Assembly (NCBI GenBank): GCA_045807725.1
Contig: JBJMGV010000027.1
Location: 1-64,000 of the forward strand
Reading direction: 5' to 3'
Source: DATENM01 sp045807725
GTDB taxonomy: Bacteria; Acidobacteriota; Blastocatellia; UBA7656
DNA: 64,000 nucleotides
In this document: piece after piece, positions 52,217-59,388 of the stretch
How the letters are laid out: every line of letters starts with the position of its first letter
How positions within the stretch are numbered: position 1 is the first letter of the stretch
Translations under genes and position numbers: made by a program
The notes under the pieces: generated by a model
Told to the model about the DNA's origin: nothing
The model's database searches: none
The model's input: only the letters and a program-made list of their open reading frames with translations

Positions 52217-52915
52217 CTAGACCTCCAAAAGAATCTCGATTGATACACATTGACCGTAGCGGGCGGCGCATCTTCCCGATGAAGAACACACGGCTCCGTT
52301 GAGGTGAGGCGTTTACGAAGGATCAGGGTCGCGCCGCGTGTATCGGTACGGCGGCGACTTTCGCTCTGCCTGTATTTTTGTAGTCAATGTTACACGGCTT
52401 CCGAGTCACAACCGATTACTCGGAAGCTCAACTTAAGGCGACCGCCGCACCGTTCAGCGGGGCGCAGCCAAACGTCAGCGGCAGCCACGATTTCTGGTCG
52501 CTCAGGGGCTGATCACCAGGCATGTGAGGTATAGGGCTTATTGTCTCGACTCTTTTTCAGAGTCTTAGCACAGCCCGTTTGTTCAGGCTTGTTCTGATCT
52601 ATCAACTTCGCTCAAGTCTCTTTATTGAGGAAGTGTTTTTATATCACGGCCTACGAGGTGAAGCAATAATTCATTGGTCGTCGTAAGAGTTTCGCAACAT
52701 CAAGACAACAGAATTACAGCCGCGCACGGGGTTCTTGAGGCGTTAAGGGATTTATTCCCGAATAATGAAAACTGAACTGGCCTTTATGACGCAGGGGCTA
52801 CACGGCGGGGCGGCCATTTTGCAAAGCTCACGCCTTTGTCGGTATCGAATGAATGGAGCATTATGGGCGCATATTATGAAAGCAACCTGACCGCCTGCAC
52901 CTCAGCAAAAGGCCG
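52217..52915. other. 699-bp divergent intergenic region
   Basis: Separates the EEP gene (minus) from the GT2 pair (plus). It contains motif copy C (52816-52845) and a short GGGATTTATTCCC palindrome near 52750. Short frames inside it show no family features, so I see no gene. Confidence 0.55.
52816..52845 (+). promoter_or_regulatory. candidate regulatory motif, copy C
   Basis: ATTTTGCAA, 17 bases, GTAT, preceded by GCGGCC. It ends 70 bp upstream of the GT2 gene at 52916, same orientation, and has exactly the spacing of copies A and B. Confidence 0.55.
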
Positions 52916-53854
52916 ATGCGATTAGACGTTGTTGTTCCGACTTACAACCGCCACGCGCTGCTCGATCACACCCTGCGCAGTCTGTGGCGCGCAGACGTTC
53001 CGCGCGGGCTGGACGTGCGCGTCACGGTCGTTGATAACAATTCGACCGACCGCACACCCGACATAATCAAAGCGTGGCAAGGTCCGTTCGGAGATCGCTT
53101 GCACTATCTGTTTGAAGGCCAGCAAGGCCGTTCGGCAGCGCTCAACGCCGGCATACGTGCCACGGACGGCGATCTAGTCGGCATGATTGATGACGACGAA
53201 GAGATAGACGCCAACTGGTATGCGCGGGCCTACAGCGCATTCACGGAAGGTGCGCTCGATTTCATCGGCGGCCCTTACGTGCCGCGCTGGGGAGCAAGCC
53301 CGCCCGACTGGCTGCCGATGAATTACGTCGGCGTCATTGGTTGGATTGACGGCGGCAAGCAGGTCGTCGCTTACGATCAAAACTATCCGGGCATCCTGAT
53401 GGGCGGCAACGCCGTACTGACACGCGCCACGCTTGATCGCGTCGGCTTGTACAAAACTTCGCTCAGTCGCACAGGCAAGCGCTTGCTTGCGGGCGAAGAC
53501 GAAGATATGTATGCGCGCTTGCTCGCCGCCGGCGCGCGCGGCTGTTATTTGCCCGACCTGATCATCTATCACTACGTGCCGCCTGAGCGTTTGACGAAGC
53601 GATATTTTCGCCGCTGGTGTTTCTGGCGCGGCGTCTCGCGCGGCGTCTTGAATCGTATGAAGCGCCCGCCTGAAACGCACTTGCTTGGCGTGCCGCGCTG
53701 GCTTTACGGCGAAGCGGCGCGCGGCATTATGCGCATCGGCTCGCGCACGGTGAAGCGGCGACGCGAGCCGGCGGCGCACTTCTCAGACGAACTGGCCGTG
53801 TGGGACCTGGCCGGTTACTTCTACGGCAAACACTTTTATCGAGCCGCCGCCTGA
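52916..53854 (+). CDS. GT2 family glycosyltransferase
   Basis: 312-aa GT-A transferase. It starts MRLDVVVPTYNRHALLDHTL, then VVDNNSTDRTPDI and a DxD-type motif MIDDDEEIDANW at about residue 87. YVPRWGASPPDWLP and RLTKRYFRRWCFWRGVSRG place it as a paralogue of 31723-32730. It is followed after 3 bp by another GT2 gene, so the two are co-transcribed. The donor and acceptor are unknown; a role in the same surface glycan is inferred from the paralogy and the shared upstream motif. Confidence 0.9.
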   Translation: MRLDVVVPTYNRHALLDHTLRSLWRADVPRGLDVRVTVVDNNSTDRTPDIIKAWQGPFGDRLHYLFEGQQGRSAALNAGIRATDGDLVGMIDDDEEIDANWYARAYSAFTEGALDFIGGPYVPRWGASPPDWLPMNYVGVIGWIDGGKQVVAYDQNYPGILMGGNAVLTRATLDRVGLYKTSLSRTGKRLLAGEDEDMYARLLAAGARGCYLPDLIIYHYVPPERLTKRYFRRWCFWRGVSRGVLNRMKRPPETHLLGVPRWLYGEAARGIMRIGSRTVKRRREPAAHFSDELAVWDLAGYFYGKHFYRAAA

Positions 53855-53857
53855 CTT

Positions 53858-54907
53858 ATGCCAAAGCAATCACTCACAACCGGCGAAGCGTTCGACATCA
53901 CGGCAATCGTCTGCACCTACAATCGCAGCGCGCTGCTCGGCGAGAGCCTATCTGCAATTGCCCGGCAGCAAGGCGAAGGACTGCGTTACGAAGTGATCGT
54001 CGTCGATAACAACTCGACCGACGACACGCGTGAGGTGATTGAAAAATTCGCGGCTGCAAGCCATTGCCCGATGCGCTACCTCTGCGAACGCCAGCAAGGC
54101 GTTTCCTATGCGCGCAACGCCGGCATCGCGGCATCGCGCGCGCCGGCGCTGGCCTTCTTCGATGATGACGTGATGGTCGCCGACGACTGGCTTTTACAGA
54201 TCAAGCAAGCACTCGACGCGCACAGTGACATAGATTACGTTGGCGGTAAAGTGCTGCCGCGATGGGCGAGCGCGCCGCCTGCCTGGCTGGTTGCCGAAAA
54301 CTGGGCACCCATCGCCGCGCAGGATTATGGCGACGCGCCGTTCGTGCTCGATGCGTCTACGAATGTTGGGCTGATCTCCGCGAACTTGGCGATTCGTCGT
54401 CGTGCGCTTGATGAAGTCGGATGGTTCCGTCCTGAGTTACAGCGCGTGCGTGACGGCATCGGCTCGATGGAAGATCACGAGTTGCTCGAACGCCTGGCGC
54501 GAGCCGGCAAGCGCGGGCTGTACGCGCCGCAGATTGTCGTTCGGGCTGATGTGCCCGTTGCAAGAATGACGCGCGGCTATCACCGGCGCTGGCATCGCGG
54601 CCACGGCAAGTTTTATGCGATCAGCCGCTCGGCGTCTTTTGAAGAGAGCGCGGCGGGCCGCCTCTTTGATGTGCCGGCGCATCTCTACAGGCAAGCGGCA
54701 GCCGATGCGACCGGCTGGCTTAAGCACGCGCTCCGGCGGCACGCGGCGCGGGCCTTCGCGCATCAGTCGCGGCTCTGGTTCTTTCTGGGCTTTGTCGGCG
54801 AGCGGCGGCGGCAGTTTCTCGAAGCCGAGCGCCGCAGTAGTGCCAGAGAGATTGCCCATTTCGTCGGCTTACAGGCGCGGCGACTGTTTGCTCGCACGAG
54901 CAGGTAG
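53858..54907 (+). CDS. GT2 family glycosyltransferase
   Basis: 349-aa GT-A transferase with ITAIVCTYNRSALLGESL at the start, VVDNNSTDDTREV, and the metal motif in AFFDDDVMVADDW at about residue 105. It shares WASAPPAWL and the region VARMTRGYHRRWHRGHGKF with the neighbouring GT2 group but is more diverged. The gap to the upstream gene is 3 bp, indicating translational coupling. The 3' end is followed by a 215-bp gap that holds a perfect palindrome and motif copy A. Confidence 0.9.
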   Translation: MPKQSLTTGEAFDITAIVCTYNRSALLGESLSAIARQQGEGLRYEVIVVDNNSTDDTREVIEKFAAASHCPMRYLCERQQGVSYARNAGIAASRAPALAFFDDDVMVADDWLLQIKQALDAHSDIDYVGGKVLPRWASAPPAWLVAENWAPIAAQDYGDAPFVLDASTNVGLISANLAIRRRALDEVGWFRPELQRVRDGIGSMEDHELLERLARAGKRGLYAPQIVVRADVPVARMTRGYHRRWHRGHGKFYAISRSASFEESAAGRLFDVPAHLYRQAAADATGWLKHALRRHAARAFAHQSRLWFFLGFVGERRRQFLEAERRSSAREIAHFVGLQARRLFARTSR

Positions 54908-54959
54908 CCGCGCACTCACTGAAGCAGTCATCCACGACTTGCGGCGCATTTGAATGATT

Positions 54960-54981
54960 CGGCGATTTTGCAAAATCGCCG
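54960..54981. repeat. 22-bp perfect palindrome
   Basis: Perfect dyad symmetry centred on GATTTTGCAAAATC, 53 bases after the GT2 stop. It overlaps the first box of motif copy A. In copies B and C only the left half is kept, so here the site may be a dimeric operator added to the shared motif. Confidence 0.7.
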
Positions 54982-54994
54982 CCGTTTTCAGTAT
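54965..54994 (+). promoter_or_regulatory. candidate regulatory motif, copy A
   Basis: ATTTTGCAA, 17 bases, GTAT. It lies 128 bp upstream of the pseudokinase start and in the same direction. Boxes and spacing are identical to those at 31528 and 52816. Confidence 0.55.
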
Positions 54995-55122
54995 TTGAAA
55001 CAGAGACACGCACGGGGAGACTGTGCGCGAATCGAATTTATGCGACCAACATATCAAAGCGACGCACAATCCTGTTCACTGGCTGATCGACTTTGTCGGC
55101 TGAAAGCGTAGCGGATGCTCTG

Positions 55123-56613
55123 ATGAAATCAATCCCTTCTATGTCTACAGAACCCGCAGCCGCTGATGTGTCGTTTGAGCGCGCGGCGGATCAAAGGGCA
55201 ACGTCGCAGAATCAATCGCTGCGCCGCCTGCTCGATTTATGCGCGTGGCTCGACTGCCGCCGCGCTGCCGAGGTCGCGCTTGCGATTGCCCAGCGGCTGA
55301 ACGATGCCGAGCAGAGCGGCGACTCGCCGCTTGGCCTGCGCCCCGAACGGATTTTCGTGTGCGAAGGGGATCAGCCCTCAGTCATCATCGAAGATCAAAC
55401 TGATGACGCCTCCGCGCGAGTCATCGCGCATTACTTGAGTCCCGAAGAGATACGCGGCGAGCCGATGGATTCGCGCAGCGATCTTTACGCGCTGGGGGTT
55501 GTGCTCTATGAGATGTTGACCGACCGCGTGCCGTTCGATGGCAGAGACGCCGACGCGATCAAGCAAAAACACCTGCACCGCCCACCGGAGCCGCCGAAAA
55601 TCTTTCGCACAGATGCGCCAGTGGAACTATCGAATCTGGTGATGCGGCTGCTCGAAAAAGACCCGCTCCGCCGACCCCAGCGCGCCGCTGATCTGCTTGC
55701 CGAATTGCAAGGCGTGATCGACGCCGAAGTGACCGCGACGCAAAGGTCACAAGCGAAGCTGGCAAGGGATACCGACGTTTTTGTGCTGCCTGATTATGTG
55801 CCGACGCAAAGCGGCAGCGAGGCTGCGATTGAATGTGAAGACGAGCCTGTTCTCGATCTCGAATTCAATGATCTTTTCGCCGCCGAACCGACGAGCGCTG
55901 AAGATGTCACATCGAATCACGCGGCGGACGAGCCACTCTTCGCCGAGCCGACCGCGTCGCTTCTCGCGTCGCACCTTCCTCAGTTAAGCAGGGAAGAGAG
56001 CGGCCACGATGAATCTGAACAAGCAGCAGGCGGTCGCGCCGCTTTGATAGTTGAAGAGACAAGGCGTGATCGGTTGATAGAGTCTGATCCCTTTGACTTG
56101 CCGGCAGTGCCTGAAGTCGCGCGCGGGGCGTCAGTGACGGCGGCAGCCTTGCCGCTCGAAAGCCGCCCGCAGAGCGAGCGCTTGAAAGAAAAGCGAGCGA
56201 CCTCAGACGCTGGAGATGCGCGGTTGCGCTGGCTGGCGGTAGTCTTACTTTGCATCATCGCTGCCGCCGCGTTGCTGTTATACAAAGTCATCAGGCCGGC
56301 GACGCGGTCGGATGACACGGCTACGCCATTGCATACGCCGCCCGTGGTTGAACCGGCGTCGCCGCCAGCGAGTCACTCGGTTGCCGACACCCCGCAGCCG
56401 AAGGCTGACGACAACGGCATTCGTCCTTCGTCTTCAAGTTCGACCGCAAGCCCGGCGGCTCTATCTTCGCCGAGTCGCAACGTGCCCGCCTCGATCCGCA
56501 GCAATCGCGCGCAGGCTCCGCAATGGAAGCGCAAGGCGGGCAGTAGCTATAAGGCGCATTCCGGCAAGCGCAAGAAGCGCAGCCGCACGCACAGGGTCGG
56601 CTTATACAGATAG
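55123..56613 (+). CDS. membrane-anchored degenerate Ser/Thr protein kinase (pseudokinase)
   Basis: 496 aa from ATG 55123; ATG 55141 and an upstream TTG 55093 are also possible. Only the C-lobe of a Hanks-type kinase is recognisable: YLSPEEIRGEPMDSRSDLYALG matches the APE segment and helix F, followed by LYEMLTDRVPFDG and DPLRRPQRAADLL. The N-lobe with its glycine loop and lysine is absent. The catalytic-loop position reads LGLRPERIFV, so the HRD Asp is missing, and no DFG is seen. After a long acidic linker there is one membrane helix (WLAVVLLCIIAAAALLLY, about residue 370-390) and a Ser/Pro/Lys-rich tail. It is likely a binding or scaffold protein rather than an active kinase. The next gene encodes an ATPase. 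Confidence 0.8.
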   Translation: MKSIPSMSTEPAAADVSFERAADQRATSQNQSLRRLLDLCAWLDCRRAAEVALAIAQRLNDAEQSGDSPLGLRPERIFVCEGDQPSVIIEDQTDDASARVIAHYLSPEEIRGEPMDSRSDLYALGVVLYEMLTDRVPFDGRDADAIKQKHLHRPPEPPKIFRTDAPVELSNLVMRLLEKDPLRRPQRAADLLAELQGVIDAEVTATQRSQAKLARDTDVFVLPDYVPTQSGSEAAIECEDEPVLDLEFNDLFAAEPTSAEDVTSNHAADEPLFAEPTASLLASHLPQLSREESGHDESEQAAGGRAALIVEETRRDRLIESDPFDLPAVPEVARGASVTAAALPLESRPQSERLKEKRATSDAGDARLRWLAVVLLCIIAAAALLLYKVIRPATRSDDTATPLHTPPVVEPASPPASHSVADTPQPKADDNGIRPSSSSSTASPAALSSPSRNVPASIRSNRAQAPQWKRKAGSSYKAHSGKRKKRSRTHRVGLYR

Positions 56614-56694
56614 TGAATAGTAATGTCTGCCACGCTTGCTGTAGCGAGCGCGGCGGACGATACGAGAGATTCGAGCGCAAAAGGAGAGTCGCGG

Positions 56695-57591
56695 ATGTAT
56701 AAAGAGTTTTACGGTTTCAAAGAGATTCCTTTCGGCCTGACGCCGAACCCGAAATACATCTTCAAAACCGACAGCTATCTTGAAGTCACGGCCAACCTGC
56801 GTTACTGCATCAGCCATTATAAAGGGCTGGTCGTCGTCACGGGCGAAGTCGGAACCGGCAAGACGACGACGCTGCGCTCGATGATGCAGCAACTCGGCCA
56901 CGAGATTCTCACCGTCTACATGGTCAATCCCTTTTTGACTGTGCCGGAGTTCTACGAGCTATTAATCCAAGGCTTGCGGCTGGGCATCTCGCCCGGCTCA
57001 TCGAAAACGCAGGTGCTGCACACGCTGGCACGCTTCCTGGCGCATCGCCATTCACGCGGCCTGCGAACGGTGTTGATCGCCGACGAAGCGCACGGCCTTT
57101 CGCCCATCCTGCTCGAAGAGATTCGCCTGCTCGCCAACCTGGAAACCAACACCGAGAAGCTATTGCAGATCATCCTGTGTGGCCAGCCCGAACTGCGCGA
57201 GACGCTCAATCAGCCGAACCTGCGCCAGCTCAAACAGCGCATCTCGTTACGGTCGGCCATCAAGCCGCTGACGCCGCAGGAAGTCGTCAAGTACATCCGC
57301 TTTCGCATGAAGGTGGCCGGCGCGGAACGCATGGACATCTTCGATCTTGAAGCGCTCGACCTTATCAGCAACGTGTCGCTCGGCATTCCGCGCATTGTGA
57401 ATAATGTCTGTGACAATGCGCTGCTGACGGGTTATGCCGATGGCAGAAAAACGATCACGCGCGATATCATCGAGGATGTAATTGATACGCTCGACCTGAC
57501 GACGAACGAAACAACGACAACCGACCCCATGGAATTAGGCGGATGGCCTGCGGCTCGCCATATGACGGCGGCAGATGGGACACATAGCTGA
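56695..57591 (+). CDS. ExeA-type AAA ATPase (EPS/exosortase-locus type)
   Basis: 298 aa from ATG 56695, which has AAAGGAGAG at the right distance; an in-frame ATG at 56623 has none. It starts MYKEFYGFKEIPFGLTPNP, as in ExeA/GspA-like ATPases and the ATPases of PEP-CTERM/exosortase EPS loci. Walker A is GEVGTGKTTT (about residue 48) and Walker B is VLIADEAHGLS (about 125). The C-terminal lid includes GIPRIVNNVCDNAL. No peptidoglycan-binding tail is present. It probably powers or gates assembly of the export apparatus at the inner membrane, perhaps with the membrane pseudokinase encoded just upstream. Confidence 0.87.
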   Translation: MYKEFYGFKEIPFGLTPNPKYIFKTDSYLEVTANLRYCISHYKGLVVVTGEVGTGKTTTLRSMMQQLGHEILTVYMVNPFLTVPEFYELLIQGLRLGISPGSSKTQVLHTLARFLAHRHSRGLRTVLIADEAHGLSPILLEEIRLLANLETNTEKLLQIILCGQPELRETLNQPNLRQLKQRISLRSAIKPLTPQEVVKYIRFRMKVAGAERMDIFDLEALDLISNVSLGIPRIVNNVCDNALLTGYADGRKTITRDIIEDVIDTLDLTTNETTTTDPMELGGWPAARHMTAADGTHS

Positions 57592-58037
57592 CACCGTGAT
57601 GGGGTAGTTATGTGGAAATAAACAAGAGTTTGAAGCTTACTTTCAGCTCTCGTTCATTACCTGATTAATTATTCGGCGCGCGTAAGACGTTTTTTTTAGA
57701 GCGTTTCATCGCGCGCCTTCTTTTGTCTTCCTCTTCCGGCTCTCCTCAACGTCGCAAGCATCGGTGCTCGCGGCTCATCAGAAAAAAAAATCAGAAGTTT
57801 ACAGAAAATTATGTCGGAAACATGGCTCCTGGCGGGGTTGCGGAAATATGGTTGCATAAGTTTGTGACTGGACAACGTTCGAGGCTAGACTACCGCCACT
57901 CAATGAATGAAAGTCGTTCATCCGGGGGCGACAAGCGTGGATGAGCCGAGCAGGGAAGTGGCGGAGATCATTACAATGGTCAGCTACCGCAGAAGCGACG
58001 TTGTAAAACTTTCGAGCAAGTGGGGAGGGACAGAGCT
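57592..58037. other. 446-bp intergenic region
   Basis: Holds an 8-bp inverted repeat GGCGCGCG / CGCGCGCC at 57675-57682 and 57710-57717, enclosing a run of eight T and followed by a pyrimidine-rich tract, which may end the ATPase transcript. The rest has no convincing gene; a short frame at 57907-58119 overlaps the next gene and has no ribosome site. Confidence 0.45.
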
Positions 58038-59273
58038 TTGTCTATCAAGAATCGAGGTTGGATTGAAATTCTCACCGCAAATGACAATGAGGCACTTTGG
58101 AGTAAGCTGTGCAGCCTGATTGCTAAACACTCATCCATTCGGCTGCTCTATTCGCACGACGAATTGACCGGCGGCAGTCGTCACGAAATCTTCAGCGACC
58201 TGACCCAAGACCTATTCCTGCGACTGCTTGAGAAGAACCGCTGGCAATACTACCTCGACAACGGGTACACCAGCGAGCATATCGAGCAGGAGTTGAATCG
58301 CATAGAGGTTCCGAATTACATCTCTGTGCTTCAGCGCGACCGCTACCCCGAAGCGTATCGCCTGGCCCGCCGCATCAGCGAACTGATTAAGGCGCGGCGC
58401 GAATTCCGCCTTCAGTCTATTCCTTCTTACACCGACAGCGCCGCGCACAACGAGTCGGCGCGCGCCAGCCGCAAGATGGTGCTACAAGTTTATGGCTTGA
58501 GTTGGTGGCCTGTGGACAAGCCGGCAGGGTACGACGGCGACTTGCTCGAACGTATCAAGGATGTGCCTTGCCGCCGCCGCGACGTGCGTCGCATGGGACG
58601 CGGCGAGGGCGCGCAGATCGTCATCTCGAACGAAGAGTTGCTGCAACTCATCGTTGATATCTTCGTCGCCGTTGACACGCCGCTGGCCATACGACAGATG
58701 CGCGCGTTGGTGATGTCAAAGCTCGCCATCGAAGATTCGCGCCTGGTGTCTCTGGATGCCAGCCTGCCCAGCGCCGGCGAAGACACGCCGCTGCCGCGAC
58801 TCGACCTGCCTGATGAGCGCCCGACGCCGCTCGACACGCTCCTGGCGAAAGAGGCGCAGCGCGACATCGAACGAATTGTCGATACGCTTTTGAAGAAGAT
58901 GCGAGAAGCCGTTCGCAATAAGCCGACTCGTTTTCAGAAGCTCGTCCACATCGCGTGGCGCTGTTATTTCGATCCGGCCTCGCCGTCGCAAGGCGCTATC
59001 GCCCGCGAATTGCAGATTTCAGATTCGCTGGTCAGCCACTACCGCGCCATCTTCGATTCCTTTGTGCAGAACCTGAACCTTTGTATAGATGATTACATTC
59101 TGCTCAACAGCGTGCTCAACCATCGGCTGGCGGCGCTCAAGTCCGATGGCGGCGAGTTATTGCCGAAGACGCCGCGCGCCAAACGGCAGCGCAAAGAGCC
59201 GCTGCCTCTGCCCGCCGTCGAAGTCGCTGTGTCTATGACAATGGTAGCATCAAGCGGGTCTTACAGCAGGTGA
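58038..59273 (+). CDS. sigma-70-like regulatory protein (divergent)
   Basis: 411 aa from TTG 58038, chosen because GGGAGGGA lies 7 bases upstream; GTG 58020 is the next in-frame alternative. Residues about 40-75 (EIFSDLTQDLFLRLLEKNRW) resemble sigma region 2.1-2.2. The C-terminal region QGAIARELQISDSLVSHYRAIFDSF looks like a helix-turn-helix of region 4. The roughly 200 residues between are not recognised and are longer than in normal ECF sigmas. The end is basic (PKTPRAKRQRKE). It may be a group-specific transcription regulator; it is the only candidate sigma factor in the window. Function is inferred from weak motifs only. Confidence 0.55.
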   Translation: MSIKNRGWIEILTANDNEALWSKLCSLIAKHSSIRLLYSHDELTGGSRHEIFSDLTQDLFLRLLEKNRWQYYLDNGYTSEHIEQELNRIEVPNYISVLQRDRYPEAYRLARRISELIKARREFRLQSIPSYTDSAAHNESARASRKMVLQVYGLSWWPVDKPAGYDGDLLERIKDVPCRRRDVRRMGRGEGAQIVISNEELLQLIVDIFVAVDTPLAIRQMRALVMSKLAIEDSRLVSLDASLPSAGEDTPLPRLDLPDERPTPLDTLLAKEAQRDIERIVDTLLKKMREAVRNKPTRFQKLVHIAWRCYFDPASPSQGAIARELQISDSLVSHYRAIFDSFVQNLNLCIDDYILLNSVLNHRLAALKSDGGELLPKTPRAKRQRKEPLPLPAVEVAVSMTMVASSGSYSR

Positions 59274-59296
59274 GAAACAAGAAGTCTGGAGCCTGA

Positions 59297-59364
59297 AGTC
59301 TGGAGTCTGAAATCGACAAGGTCCGTTGTAGCTCACATCCAGTTCGGACGGTTGACTCCAGACT
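59297..59364. repeat. inverted repeat AGTCTGGAGTC / GACTCCAGACT
   Basis: An 11-bp perfect inverted repeat (59297-59307 with 59354-59364), with further AGTCTGGAG words at 59283 and CCAGACTC at 59373. It fills the 115-bp gap between two convergent genes and may act as a bidirectional transcript end. Confidence 0.6.
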
Positions 59365-59388
59365 CCAAACATCCAGACTCGTGATTGT

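Noticed and set aside
54950..54972. Sigma-54 promoter reading of motif copy A
   Set aside because: The required GG about ten bases before the GC of TTTTGC is absent (TT at 54958-54959), so the -24/-12 consensus is not met.
57907..58119. 70-codon frame upstream of the sigma-like gene
   Set aside because: It overlaps the better-supported gene in another frame and has no ribosome site.
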